Shown here piece by piece: positions 1 through 8,474 of a stretch of DNA of 64,000 bases. This DNA comes from Burkholderiales bacterium JOSHI_001 (GTDB lineage: Bacteria > Pseudomonadota > Gammaproteobacteria > Burkholderiales > Burkholderiaceae_C), in the NCBI GenBank assembly GCA_000244995.1, contig CM001438.1, forward strand, positions 5,188,096 through 5,252,095, given 5' to 3'. Both the position numbers and the translations under genes were made by a program. The first letter of the stretch is position 1; the number at the start of each line of letters is the position of its first letter. The notes under the pieces were generated by a model. The model was not told the DNA's origin. It did no database searches and worked only from the letters and a program-made list of their open reading frames with translations.

Positions 1-1
1 C

Positions 2-313
2 GACTTCTTCCAGCGCGCACCCGAACCCACCGAGATGCTGCGCAAGCTCTCGGCGCTGGCCGAAGCGCGCGGCCTGAAGATCAAGCGCGCCGACTACGTG
101 CTGCGCCCCGGCACCGGCGAGCGCGCGCTGAACCGCTACCAGGTGGTGCTGCCGCTGCGCGGGCCCTACCCGGTGATCCGCGGCTTCGTCATGAGCACGC
201 TGCGCGAACTGCCCAGCGTGTCGCTGGACCAGCTGCAACTGCAGCGCAAGGCCGTGGGCGACACCGAGCTGGACGCCACCCTCACCTTCACCTTCTTCTA
301 CGCCCCGCGATGA
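2..313 (+). CDS. PilO/GspM-like inner-membrane assembly protein, C-terminal part (5' end outside window)
   Basis: The frame is open from the first bases of the window to the stop at 311-313, so the start lies upstream; about 103 residues are visible. The segment has the mixed alpha/beta character of the periplasmic ferredoxin-like domain of PilO/GspM proteins (short repeated strand-helix pattern around VVLPLRGPYPVIRGFV), and it is followed without a gap by a PilP/GspC-like gene and a secretin. It would sit in the inner membrane and connect the cytoplasmic platform to the secretin. The assignment rests mostly on context; sequence alone would only support a hypothetical protein. The stop overlaps the next start (ATGA), indicating translational coupling. 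Confidence 0.6.
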   Translation, partial: DFFQRAPEPTEMLRKLSALAEARGLKIKRADYVLRPGTGERALNRYQVVLPLRGPYPVIRGFVMSTLRELPSVSLDQLQLQRKAVGDTELDATLTFTFFYAPR

Positions 314-1062
314 ACCCCCCACGCAACCGAACCCCGCTGTCGCTGGCCCTGGCCGCCGCAGCCGGCTTGGGGCTGAGCGGCGACGCCGGCCTGCTGGCCG
401 GCGCCCCGCGCGCCCTGGCCGGTGTGGCCCGGGTGATGGCCGGCAGCAGCCCGCTGCTGCTGGCGCTGGAAGCGCAGGCCGCGCCGGCCTCCGCCGCCCC
501 GGCCGGAACCGGCCCGCAGGGGCAGGCCCTGTCGCTGCGCCTGGCCGCGTCACCGGACGCAGCGGACGCGCCGCTGCACCTGGCCCAGGCCAACACGCGC
601 GAAGAACCCATCCCCGGTGAACCCGGCGCCATGCTGATCCACCGGTTGGCCCCGGCCGCCCCCGCGCCCAGGCTGGACCGCGAGGCCGCCGTGGCGGCGC
701 TGGACACCCGGGTGCTGGCCGACCGCGTGGGCGCCACCGCGCCGCCCCACGATGCTTTCGCACCGCGCAGCTGGGCCCCGCCCCCGCCGCCGCCGGCACC
801 GCCCGCGCCACCCGCGCCGCCGGCCCCGCCCGAAGTGCCGGTGGCGCCGCCGCTGCCCTTCCGCTACATGGGCATGATGGAAGAGAACGAATCCACCGCG
901 ACGGTGTACCTGGCCCAGGGCGAGCGGCTCATCACCGCCGCGCCGGGCGACACCATCGACAACACCTACCGTGTGGACGCCCTGAAGGGCCGCACGCTGC
1001 ATTTCACCTACCTGCCGCTGAACCAGCGGCAGAGTCTTCCGCTGGGACCTGTCACGCCATGA
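310..1062 (+). CDS. PilP/GspC-like periplasmic linker protein, proline-rich
   Basis: 250 residues. The N-terminal 60 residues are Ala/Leu-rich and could act as a signal or membrane anchor. A low-complexity Ala/Pro linker follows, with an almost pure Pro-Ala run at about residues 155-180, then a compact C-terminal domain (about 185-250) starting PFRYMGMMEEN and containing a GDTID...YRVDAL turn. This is the pattern of the HR domain of GspC/PilP, which contacts the N0 domain of the secretin. It overlaps its neighbours by 4 bases on both sides, so it is part of one operon. The family is recognised by domain pattern and position, not by a strong signature; a homologue search could rename it. Confidence 0.6.
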   Translation: MNPPRNRTPLSLALAAAAGLGLSGDAGLLAGAPRALAGVARVMAGSSPLLLALEAQAAPASAAPAGTGPQGQALSLRLAASPDAADAPLHLAQANTREEPIPGEPGAMLIHRLAPAAPAPRLDREAAVAALDTRVLADRVGATAPPHDAFAPRSWAPPPPPPAPPAPPAPPAPPEVPVAPPLPFRYMGMMEENESTATVYLAQGERLITAAPGDTIDNTYRVDALKGRTLHFTYLPLNQRQSLPLGPVTP

Positions 1063-3521
1063 ACCGCCAACCGCAAGACCTTGCCTTCCAGCCCCCACGG
1101 GGCGCGCAGGCCTTGCGGCATGCCGCGGTGGCGCTGGCCGTGGCCACACTGGTGGCCACGCTGGGCGGCTGCGGCAACACCCCGCTGCAGCAGGGCCAGG
1201 CCCAGCTGGACCAGGGCGACTGGCGCGCCGGCCTGGCCACGCTGCAGCAGGCCGCGAACGCACGCCCCACCGACGCCGAGGCACGCATGGTGTTCATGCG
1301 CCAGCGCGACCAGGTCAGCAACCGCCTGCTGGCCCAGGCCACCAGCGACGCCGCCGCCGGCCGCTTCGACACCGCGCTGGCCGGCTACCGCCAGGTGCTG
1401 GAGTTCGACCCCGGCAACCCGCGCGCCCGCGACGGCCAGGCCCTGATCGACATGGCGCGCCGCCACCGCGTGCTGGCCGACGACGCCCGCGCGCGCCTGG
1501 AGCGCAAGGACTGGATAGGCGCCGAGTTGGCCGCGCGCGCCATCCTGGCCGAAGACCCCAACAACGCCACCGCCCGCGACGTGGCGCGCGCGCTGCAAGA
1601 GCGCGAAGAACAGCAGGCCGTGACCGTGCCGCTGATCAAGAGCAAGCTGCAGAACCCGGTGAGCCTGGAGTTCCGCGACGCGCCGCTGCGCATGGTGCTG
1701 GAGGCACTGTCGCGCTCGGCCGGCATCAACTTCATCATCGACCGCGAGGTGCGCCCCGACCTGAAGGCCACCATCTTCGTGCGCAATGTGCGCATTGAAG
1801 ACGCCATCGACCTGATCGTGCAGAACAACCAGCTGGAAAAGAAGGTGCTGAACGACAGCACCATGCTGATCTACCCGAACACGCCACAGAAGCAGCGTGA
1901 GCACCAGGAACTGGTGATCCGCACCTTCCAGGTCGGCAATGCCGACCCCAAGCAGACGCTGAACCTGCTGCGCACGGTGCTGAAGTCGCGCGACCTGTAC
2001 GTGGACGAACGCACCAGCCTGCTGATCATGCGCGACACGCCGGACGCCATCCGTGCGGCTGAAAAGCTGATTGCGGCGCAGGACACGGCCGAGCCCGAGG
2101 TGGTGCTGGAGCTGGAAATCCTGGAGGTGTCGCGCCAAAAGGTGCGCGACATCGGGCTGGGCTTTCCCACCAGCTTCAGCGGCCCCACGGGCACGCTGGC
2201 GGCCATCACCGAACTGCACAAGAACACCATCGGCGCCGACACGGGCTTCTCGCTGAAGCTGCTTCGCACCGACGGTGAAACCAAGACCCTGGCCAACCCG
2301 CGCATGCGCATCCGCAACCGCGAGAAGGCCCGCGTTCACGTGGGCGACCGGGTGCCGGTGATCAGCTCCAGCGTGGTGGGCACATCCACCGGCCAGGCCG
2401 GCTCGGTGCCGGTCACCACCGAACAGATCCAGTACCTGGACGTGGGCATCAAGATCGAGGCCGAACCCACCATCTACCCCGACAGCTCGGTGGCGGTGAA
2501 GATCAACCTGGACGTGTCCACCCTGGGTGCACGCACCCGCACCAACGCCGGCACCACCGCCTACCAGGTGGGCACGCGCAACGCCACCACGGTGCTGCGC
2601 CTGCGCGACGGCGAAACCCAGGCGCTGATGGGGCTGATCCGCGACGACGATTCGACCGAAGGCGCCGGCCTGCCCTTTGTGGGCGAAAACCCGCTGCTGG
2701 ACCGCATTGCGGGCAGCAAGAAGACCGACCGTCGCAACACCGAACTGGTGCTGCTGATCACGCCGCAGGTGGTGCGCCCGGTGGCGCGCATGGCCGCGGG
2801 CAACGCCGAGTTCTGGTCGGGCACCGAAGCGTCGCTGCGCATCGGCTCACCCTTCCCGCAGACCGTGCCTGACAAGCCCGGCGCCAAGCCGCTGGCCGGC
2901 GCTTCCGCCCCCAACGCCACCGGTGGCAGCACGGCCACGCTGTCGGCCAATGCCGCGGCCGTGCCGGCTGGGGCCGCCGCCGCGCCGGCCGCCTCCCCTG
3001 TCGTCGCCCCTGCTGCCGCACCCGCCGCGGCGACCAGCGCAAACCCGGCCGTGCCGCTGTTGTCCGGCGCCGCGCCGCCGCCGCCGCCGCCGGTGGTGCC
3101 TTTGGCGCTGTCCTGGAAGCTGCCGGCCAGCGTGGCCCCCGGCACCGAGTTCACGATGGAGTTGCGGGGCAAAAGCGACGCGGCGATCAAGGGCGCGTCC
3201 ATCCAGTTGCGCTACGACCCCGACCGCATCGAAGTGTTGTCGGTGACCGATGGCGGCTACTTCGGCGCCAACACCTCGGTGGCGTCCTTCCAGCCGCGTA
3301 TCGATGCCGGCATCGGCATCGTCTTCGCCAGCGTGGCCGCCAATCCCAACACCTCGGCCCAGGGCGAAGGCGCGCTGCTCACGCTGCGCGCGCGCGCCAA
3401 GCCCAGCAATGCACCCGGCAAGCTGCAGATGCAGATCGCCTCGGCCGTGGGCGTGGACACCCACAGCCGCCAGGTGCCGGTGCAGGGCACGCAGCCGGTG
3501 GACCTGGGCACGAATCCATGA
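1059..3521 (+). CDS. Atypical type II secretion secretin: lipoprotein with TPR-like N-terminus and C-terminal cohesin-like domain
   Basis: 820 residues. A hydrophobic signal ends in a lipobox LGGC (Cys about residue 38), followed by TPR-like helices (about 40-180; QGQAQLDQGDWRAGLATLQQ). A secretin N-domain begins near 185 (LEFRDAPLRMVLEALSRSAG), then repeat domains. The C-terminal secretin barrel is marked by VHVGDRVPVISSS (about 425) and the gate-region stretch GLPFVGENPLLDRI (about 535-550). After an Ala/Pro linker (about 600-685), residues 690-820 form a beta-rich cohesin-like domain (GASIQLRYDPDRIEVLSV). Secretins make the outer-membrane pore for type II or type IV pilus machines. A cohesin-like tail is unusual for classical GspD and is seen in atypical type II/IV pilus-like systems. 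It overlaps both neighbouring genes by 4 bases. Confidence 0.85.
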   Translation: MNRQPQDLAFQPPRGAQALRHAAVALAVATLVATLGGCGNTPLQQGQAQLDQGDWRAGLATLQQAANARPTDAEARMVFMRQRDQVSNRLLAQATSDAAAGRFDTALAGYRQVLEFDPGNPRARDGQALIDMARRHRVLADDARARLERKDWIGAELAARAILAEDPNNATARDVARALQEREEQQAVTVPLIKSKLQNPVSLEFRDAPLRMVLEALSRSAGINFIIDREVRPDLKATIFVRNVRIEDAIDLIVQNNQLEKKVLNDSTMLIYPNTPQKQREHQELVIRTFQVGNADPKQTLNLLRTVLKSRDLYVDERTSLLIMRDTPDAIRAAEKLIAAQDTAEPEVVLELEILEVSRQKVRDIGLGFPTSFSGPTGTLAAITELHKNTIGADTGFSLKLLRTDGETKTLANPRMRIRNREKARVHVGDRVPVISSSVVGTSTGQAGSVPVTTEQIQYLDVGIKIEAEPTIYPDSSVAVKINLDVSTLGARTRTNAGTTAYQVGTRNATTVLRLRDGETQALMGLIRDDDSTEGAGLPFVGENPLLDRIAGSKKTDRRNTELVLLITPQVVRPVARMAAGNAEFWSGTEASLRIGSPFPQTVPDKPGAKPLAGASAPNATGGSTATLSANAAAVPAGAAAAPAASPVVAPAAAPAAATSANPAVPLLSGAAPPPPPPVVPLALSWKLPASVAPGTEFTMELRGKSDAAIKGASIQLRYDPDRIEVLSVTDGGYFGANTSVASFQPRIDAGIGIVFASVAANPNTSAQGEGALLTLRARAKPSNAPGKLQMQIASAVGVDTHSRQVPVQGTQPVDLGTNP

Positions 3522-4078
3522 TCTTGGCAGCACGTGCGGGCCGGGCGCCGGGCCGCTCCCAAGCCGGACCGCATCCCCTCGGGGGATCGACCGCCGTACT
3601 CGGCGGGCGAGGGGCCAACGGCTTCACGCTGATCGAGTTGCTGGTGACGGCCACCATCGTGGCCATCCTGGCCAGTGTGGCGCTGCCATTGGCCGAATTG
3701 AACGTGAAGCGCAGCCACGAGAACGACCTGCGCGCGGCGCTGCGCGACATCCGCGGCGCCATCGACGCCTACAAGCAGGCGGTGGACGAAGGCCGCATCG
3801 AGAAGAAGGCCGACGCCAGCGGCTACCCGCCCAACCTGCAGGTGCTGGTGGACGGCGTGCCGGACGCCAAGAGCGCGAAGAAGAACCGCATCGTCTTCCT
3901 GCGCCGCCTGCCGCGCGACCCGCTGAACACCGACCCCAACGCCAGCGCCGAGCAGACCTGGGGCCTGCGGTCCTACGACAGCCCGGCCGACGCGCCGCAG
4001 CCCGGGCGCGATGTGTTCGACGTGTACTCGCTGTCGCCCGCCACCGGGCTGAACGGCATTGCCTACGCGCAGTGGTGA
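3518..4078 (+). CDS. Pseudopilin, GspG-like (first of two canonical prepilins)
   Basis: 186 residues. The type IV prepilin peptidase signature GFTLIELL begins about residue 34 and is followed by a hydrophobic helix (VTATIVAILASVALPLAEL). The leader before the cleavage Gly is long (about 33 residues), so a later start is possible, but the ATG at 3518 overlaps the secretin stop, the same coupling used throughout this operon. The C-terminal globular part has the LRRLPRDPLN...WGLRSYDSP pattern typical of GspG-like major pseudopilins. It is expected to be cleaved and N-methylated by a prepilin peptidase (not in the window) and to assemble in the pseudopilus that pushes substrates through the secretin. 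Confidence 0.88.
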   Translation: MILAARAGRAPGRSQAGPHPLGGSTAVLGGRGANGFTLIELLVTATIVAILASVALPLAELNVKRSHENDLRAALRDIRGAIDAYKQAVDEGRIEKKADASGYPPNLQVLVDGVPDAKSAKKNRIVFLRRLPRDPLNTDPNASAEQTWGLRSYDSPADAPQPGRDVFDVYSLSPATGLNGIAYAQW

Positions 4079-4080
4079 GC

Positions 4081-4455
4081 ATGAAAGCGCGCCAAGGCTT
4101 CACGCTGATCGAGTTGTTGGTGGTGCTGGCCATCATCACCACGCTGCTGTCCATCGGCCTGCCGCGCTACTACGACAGCGTCAAACGCGCCGAAGAGGCC
4201 ACGCTGAAGCAGAACCTGTCGCTGCTGCGCGAGGCCATCGACAAGCACTTCGCCGACACCGGCCGCTACCCGCAGGCGCTGGACGAACTGGTGAGCAAGC
4301 GCTACCTGCGCAAGCTGCCCAAGGACCCGGTGACCGATTCGAACGACAGCTGGGTGGTGGTGGCGCCGCCCGCGCCGCTGCCCGGCGCGGTGTACGACGT
4401 GAAGAGCGGCTCCGAAGCGCTGTCACGCGACGGCACGGCCTTCAACACCTGGTAG
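4081..4455 (+). CDS. Pseudopilin, GspG-like (second)
   Basis: 124 residues starting at the ATG two bases after the preceding stop. The leader is very short (MKARQG) and is followed by FTLIELLVVLAIITTLLSIG, the classical prepilin peptidase site with Glu at +5. The globular domain has the GspG-type motif DTGRYPQALDELV...LPKDPVTD, which forms the GspG calcium-loop region in known structures. Its domain is close to that of the upstream prepilin, so the two may be major and minor subunits or may have different substrates. It is in the same operon. Confidence 0.9.
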   Translation: MKARQGFTLIELLVVLAIITTLLSIGLPRYYDSVKRAEEATLKQNLSLLREAIDKHFADTGRYPQALDELVSKRYLRKLPKDPVTDSNDSWVVVAPPAPLPGAVYDVKSGSEALSRDGTAFNTW

Positions 4456-4460
4456 CCCGC

Positions 4461-5123
4461 GTGCGCACACCCCCATGGGCCGGCCGCCAGCGCGGCATCA
4501 CCTACCTGGCCCTGCTGCTGGCGGTGGCGCTGACCAGCGGCGCGCTGGCCGCCGGCAGCGCGGTGTGGAGCCACCAGCAGCGGCGCGAACGTGAAAAGCA
4601 GTTGCTGTGGGCCGGCGACCAGATCCGCCGCGCGCTGGAGCGTTATGCCGCCACCGGGGCCGACGCCGCCGGCCGGCGTTTCCCGGCTCGGCTGGAAGAC
4701 CTGCTGGAAGACAACCGCAGCCTGGTGCCGCGGCGCCACCTGCGGCGCCTGTACCACGACCCCATCACCCATGGTCAGCCCTGGGGCCTGGTGCGCGACG
4801 AGCGCGGCGGCATCGTGGCCGTGTTCAGCACCAGCGAGGCGGTGCCGATCAAGACCAGCGGCTTTGCCCGCGGCTACACAGAATTCGAGGACGCCCAGCA
4901 CTACCGCGACTGGCGCTTCGCTGCGGTGGAACTGGCGCCACCGCCCGGCGCGGCCAGCGCGGCGTCCGGCGCCGCCAGCGGCCCACAGCGCCCGCGTGGG
5001 CCGGTGCCGTTTGAAGTGCAGCCCGACCCGTCGGTGCCGAAGATGGAGCCGCAGGCCCCGCCCGAAGAAGTGCCCGAAGGCGAGCCCGAAGTCACCCGAC
5101 CCGACGTCACGCCGGGCGACTGA
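4461..5123 (+). CDS. Minor pseudopilin-like protein with proline/glutamate-rich tail
   Basis: 220 residues from a GTG at 4461, five bases after the previous stop; no in-frame ATG precedes the hydrophobic segment. The N-terminus RGITYLALLLAVALTSGALA is a prepilin-like hydrophobic helix, but the residue after the probable cleavage Gly is Ile and the usual Glu at +5 is absent. It may therefore be a GspK-like tip pilin or may not be processed. The middle part (LEDLLEDNR...RRLYHDPITHGQPWGLV) has the LyyDPit/WGL pattern of GspG/GspH-like domains. The last 60 residues are Pro/Glu/Ala-rich and probably disordered. It is the last gene of the secretion operon; the next gene is convergent, 9 bases away. 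Confidence 0.75.
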   Translation: MRTPPWAGRQRGITYLALLLAVALTSGALAAGSAVWSHQQRREREKQLLWAGDQIRRALERYAATGADAAGRRFPARLEDLLEDNRSLVPRRHLRRLYHDPITHGQPWGLVRDERGGIVAVFSTSEAVPIKTSGFARGYTEFEDAQHYRDWRFAAVELAPPPGAASAASGAASGPQRPRGPVPFEVQPDPSVPKMEPQAPPEEVPEGEPEVTRPDVTPGD

Positions 5124-5132
5124 TCCGGGGGC

Positions 5133-6107
5133 TCACATCGAGGCGAGGACCTCGATCTTGGCCTTCTCGCGCAGGCCGGCCACCGCCTTGTCGATGGCGT
5201 CCTTGGAGCGGGTGCGCATCAGGTGCTGGCGGATCTGCTCGCGCGCGGTGGCCAAGGCAACCACCTTGGCGGGCGTGCGCTGCTCCAGCTTCAGCAGGTT
5301 CCAGCCGGCGGCGGTCCACACCGGGGGCGACAACTCGCCTTCCTTCAGCGCGAAGGCCGCGTCCTCCAGCGCGCGGTCGCCCGCGCCGCGGGCAAAAGCG
5401 TCCATCTCGCCGCCCCATTGGCGGGTGGGGTCGTCGCTGAACTGGCGCGCCAGGGCTTCCATGCTCTCGCCGGCGCGGATGCGTTCGGCCAGCGCCAGCA
5501 GCTTGTCGCGCTGCGCGGCCTTGTCGGCTTCACTGGCGTTGGGCGCCACGCGCAGCAGGATCAGCCGGGGCTTGACCTGTTCTTCCTGCTTGAACAGGCG
5601 CGGGTTCAGGTCGTAGAAGCCCTGCAGGTCCTCGTCGGTGACCTTGACCTCGCGCTCGATGATGCGCTCGGCCAGGCGGTCGCCCGACAGCATCTTGCGC
5701 ACATGCTCGCGGTACTGCGGCTCGGTCATGCCCAAACGCATCAGCAGGCGATCAAAGCCGGCCTCGTTGCGGGCGTCCTTGCGGGCCATGCGCACCGAGG
5801 TCTCCACATCCTTGTCGCTCACCGCCAGGCCTTGCGCACGGGCTTCCTGCCACAGCAGTTCCACCTGCACCAGGCGGTCCAGGGCCTCCTGGCGCAGGGC
5901 GCGGAACTTGTTGGGGTCGGTCATGCGCGCGGGGTGCAGGCGCTTTTCGCGCATCACTTCCTCGTGCTGGCGGTCCAGCTGGTCCAGCACGATGGCCACG
6001 CCGTTCACACGCGCCACCACCTGCTGCGCCCAGGCGGGCAGCAGGGCCAGGCCGGCCAGCAGCCCCACGGCCAGGGCCCTTGAAACGCTTGAGACAGGCT
6101 TGTGCAT
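5133..6107 (-). CDS. Periplasmic PpiC/SurA-type peptidyl-prolyl isomerase (foldase)
   Basis: 324 residues. The signal peptide (MHKPVSSVSRALAVGLLAGL ending ALLPAWA) is followed by a SurA-like N-terminal chaperone region (VVARVNGVAIVLDQLDRQ...LDRLVQVELLWQEA) and a parvulin domain at about 175-275 (VKPRLILLRVAPNAS, FARQFSDDPTRQWGGEMDAF, LKEGELSPPVWTAAGWNLLKLE). I chose the ATG at 6107 because it lies behind GGAG and overlaps the upstream stop (TGATG); a GTG one codon earlier is possible. It is the last gene of the minus-strand run with the cytochrome fusion and the two Sco genes, and is probably translated from the same mRNA. In that context it may help fold the giant oxidases or other exported proteins; from memory, a foldase-like gene is also described near Leptothrix mofA, which I could not check. 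Confidence 0.85.
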   Translation of the reverse strand: MHKPVSSVSRALAVGLLAGLALLPAWAQQVVARVNGVAIVLDQLDRQHEEVMREKRLHPARMTDPNKFRALRQEALDRLVQVELLWQEARAQGLAVSDKDVETSVRMARKDARNEAGFDRLLMRLGMTEPQYREHVRKMLSGDRLAERIIEREVKVTDEDLQGFYDLNPRLFKQEEQVKPRLILLRVAPNASEADKAAQRDKLLALAERIRAGESMEALARQFSDDPTRQWGGEMDAFARGAGDRALEDAAFALKEGELSPPVWTAAGWNLLKLEQRTPAKVVALATAREQIRQHLMRTRSKDAIDKAVAGLREKAKIEVLASM

Positions 6108-7765
6108 CACTCCACCTTCACATAACCGCCCAGCGGCTTGATCGACTTGTCCGCGAAGTCCAGACCCACCAGGTAGGCCCCCATGGCGCCGATGCGGCGG
6201 TCGGCGTTGTACGACAGGCGCGGCATCAGCCCGGTGTCGAAACTCTGCACCTGCTCCAGCTGTGCCAGCAGCTTGCGGCGCGACAGGTCGCGCCCGGTGC
6301 GGCGCAGGCCTTCGGCCAGCAGCTGTGCCGCGCCGTAGGTGGCCACCTGCATGGCGTGCGGCGGGCGGTTGTCGGGGCGCGCGGGCAGCAGCGCGTTCAG
6401 CACCGTCAGCGCGTCGGCACGCATGTCGCCCGGGGCGCTGGGGTAGGCCAGCGTGACACTGCCCTTGAAGTCGGCGGGCAGGGCGGTGAGTTCGCGCGTG
6501 GCCAGCGGGCCAGGCACCAGCCAGCGGGTCCAGTGGTCGCGGGCGTGCAGCTCGCGCGCCAGGCCGGGAATGTCCAGGCCGATGCCCAGGGGCATCAGCG
6601 CCACGGCCTTGGCGGCCTGCACCTGCGCGGCCAGGGCCTTCGCGTCGCTGGCGCCAGGCGGGTAGGCCAGGGACCGCACCTGCTTCAGGCCGCGTTTGGC
6701 CAGGGCCTCGCTCACCATCTGCAGCACGGCACGGCCACCGGCGGTGTCCGGGTGCAGCAGCAACAGCGGCTGCCCGGCCAGGTTCAGCGAGTTGAGGCCG
6801 TGCTGGCCCAGGGCCTGCGCCAGTTCGGGCACGCCGGCCAGCAGGTGAAAGACCTGCGGGTTGGACGCCAGCACGTCCTCGGGGTAGAGCGTCAGCGGGC
6901 CCAGCACCGGCACCTGCGCGTCACGGGCCTGGGCCGACAGCTCGGCCTCCATGCCGGCGGCATAGGGCGCCACCACGGCGAACACGCCGCTGGCCAGCAC
7001 TTGCTTCATGGACTCGCGCGCGGCCATGGGTTCGGCCGGCAGGCGCTGTACCACCAGTTCCAGCTGCCGGCCGTGGATGCCGCCGGTGCTGTTCAGGGTG
7101 CTGAAGTAGCCGGCCAGCAGTTGCTGCAGCGAGTCGCCCAAGGCCCCCAGGTCGCCCACGCCGCCGGGGCCGCGCCCCCCGGGCGGCAGCAGCGTGGCCA
7201 CGCGCAGCGTGGTCTCGCCGACGCCTGGGTCGCGCACCTGTTCCAGGCGCTTCAGGTAGGCCAGCAGGGACTGGAAGTCCTTTTCGCTCATCAGGAAGCG
7301 CGGCATGCCGGGGTCCAGCGGGTTGCCGTCGGGGTCCAGCCCCTGCACCAGGGCGCGCTTGAACGACGCCTCGTCAAAGGGCCCGTGCTTGCGCCCGCCG
7401 TTGTGGGTGTGCAGGTGGCCATAGGGCTTGGTGAGCTCGGACCACAGGATGTTGGGCGGCTCGATGCCGCCTTCGGCCCGGCCGCGGCCGTCTTCGCCGT
7501 GGCAGTTGCCGCAGGCCACGGCCTGGCCGCTGAGCTCGGCATTGCCCTGGCCGATGCGGGCGTTGATCTGCGCCCCGCTGGGGCTGTCGGCCTTCTGGAA
7601 GATCAGCTGGCCGTCCAGTTCCTGCGCCGTGAGCGGCACCACCGTGTCAGCTGCCATGGCCACGCCGGCGGCGGCGCCCGCCGCGCAGGCCAGCCTGGCC
7701 AGCCCACGCCGCATGGCGCGGGCTGCGCGGGCCCTGCGGGCCGCGCCAACGCGCAAGGCGTTCAC
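6107..7765 (-). CDS. Cytochrome c / Leu-Ile-Val-type periplasmic binding protein fusion
   Basis: 552 residues. An Arg-rich start leads into a signal peptide ending VAMAAD. Residues about 40-175 are a monohaem cytochrome c domain with CGNCH (GQAVACGNCHGEDGRG) and a candidate axial Met in GMPRFLMSEKDFQSLLAYLK. From about 185 to the end there is a LivK/Peripla_BP-like domain (TTLRVATLLPPGG, LAGYFSTLNSTGGIHGRQLE, AVVAPYAAGMEAEL). The protein should be periplasmic, combining an electron carrier with a ligand-binding fold. The GTG at 7765 sits just after the upstream sco stop; an ATG at 7714 gives a neater signal peptide and is an alternative start. The neighbours are sco upstream and the foldase downstream (overlapping), in one operon. 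A role as electron acceptor for the oxidases is inference. Confidence 0.8.
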   Translation of the reverse strand: MNALRVGAARRARAARAMRRGLARLACAAGAAAGVAMAADTVVPLTAQELDGQLIFQKADSPSGAQINARIGQGNAELSGQAVACGNCHGEDGRGRAEGGIEPPNILWSELTKPYGHLHTHNGGRKHGPFDEASFKRALVQGLDPDGNPLDPGMPRFLMSEKDFQSLLAYLKRLEQVRDPGVGETTLRVATLLPPGGRGPGGVGDLGALGDSLQQLLAGYFSTLNSTGGIHGRQLELVVQRLPAEPMAARESMKQVLASGVFAVVAPYAAGMEAELSAQARDAQVPVLGPLTLYPEDVLASNPQVFHLLAGVPELAQALGQHGLNSLNLAGQPLLLLHPDTAGGRAVLQMVSEALAKRGLKQVRSLAYPPGASDAKALAAQVQAAKAVALMPLGIGLDIPGLARELHARDHWTRWLVPGPLATRELTALPADFKGSVTLAYPSAPGDMRADALTVLNALLPARPDNRPPHAMQVATYGAAQLLAEGLRRTGRDLSRRKLLAQLEQVQSFDTGLMPRLSYNADRRIGAMGAYLVGLDFADKSIKPLGGYVKVE

Positions 7766-7768
7766 CGC

Positions 7769-8446
7769 TTACTGCGCCTTGGCTTCGCCGGGCGCGGGCG
7801 CCGGGCCGGCAGCCAGGATCTGCTTCAGGCGTTCGGCGATCGCCGGGGCCGGCGCATTGGCCTGGATCTTGGCCCAGCGCTTGGACGGCACGTTGCCGGC
7901 CACCAGCAGCGTGGAGTGGTCTTCGATGTTCTCGTTGAACTGACCGATCTTCTTCAGGATGTGGTCGATGTTTTCCTTCTTGCCGGTGACGAAGGTCCAG
8001 TTCGGCACATCGGCGTGGTGCTTCTTCATGAAGGCTTTCAGCGCCGCCGGGTTGTCGCGCTTGGGGTCGGAGCTGATGCTGATGAACTGCACCTTGTCGG
8101 CATCGTCGCCCAGGGCCTTGCGCACCATCAGCAATTGCGCCGTGATCATCGGGCAGGCGTCCTTGCAGTTGGTGTAGATGACGTTCATCACCACCGTCTT
8201 GCCGTCCAGCATGTCGGTGTAGAACTTCACCGGCTTGCCGTCCTGGGTTTGCAGTTCCAGGTCGGTGAAGTAGCTGCGCGCGTCCGGCGCCACGCCGGCG
8301 GCCTTGCCCGCGGGGGGGCTGGACACCGGCCCGGTGGCGGCGGCGGCAGGCTTGTTGTGGTCGGCGTGGGCGAAGGCGGGGCCGGCCAGGGCCAGGCCCA
8401 GCAGGCAAGCGCCCGTCAGGGCGCCCAGGTGGTGACGGATGTTCAT
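7769..8446 (-). CDS. Sco1/SenC/PrrC-type copper chaperone (first)
   Basis: 225 residues from the ATG at 8446, preceded by CAGGAA. The signal peptide ends LAGPAFAHA. The Sco fold is marked by the copper-binding CxxxC in YTNCKDACPMI (about residues 93-98) and the distal His in NIEDHSTLLVAG (about 176); ISISSDPKRDNPAALKAFM is the usual third block. Sco proteins deliver copper to, or reduce cysteines in, copper enzymes such as the CuA site of oxidases; PrrC/SenC also connects with PrrBA/RegBA signalling in Rhodobacter. It is followed after 3 bases by the cytochrome fusion. With three very large multicopper oxidases next door, copper loading of those enzymes is the natural guess. Confidence 0.9.
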   Translation of the reverse strand: MNIRHHLGALTGACLLGLALAGPAFAHADHNKPAAAATGPVSSPPAGKAAGVAPDARSYFTDLELQTQDGKPVKFYTDMLDGKTVVMNVIYTNCKDACPMITAQLLMVRKALGDDADKVQFISISSDPKRDNPAALKAFMKKHHADVPNWTFVTGKKENIDHILKKIGQFNENIEDHSTLLVAGNVPSKRWAKIQANAPAPAIAERLKQILAAGPAPAPGEAKAQ

Positions 8447-8474
8447 GACAGTTCCTGGTGTGGGGCGCGGGCCT

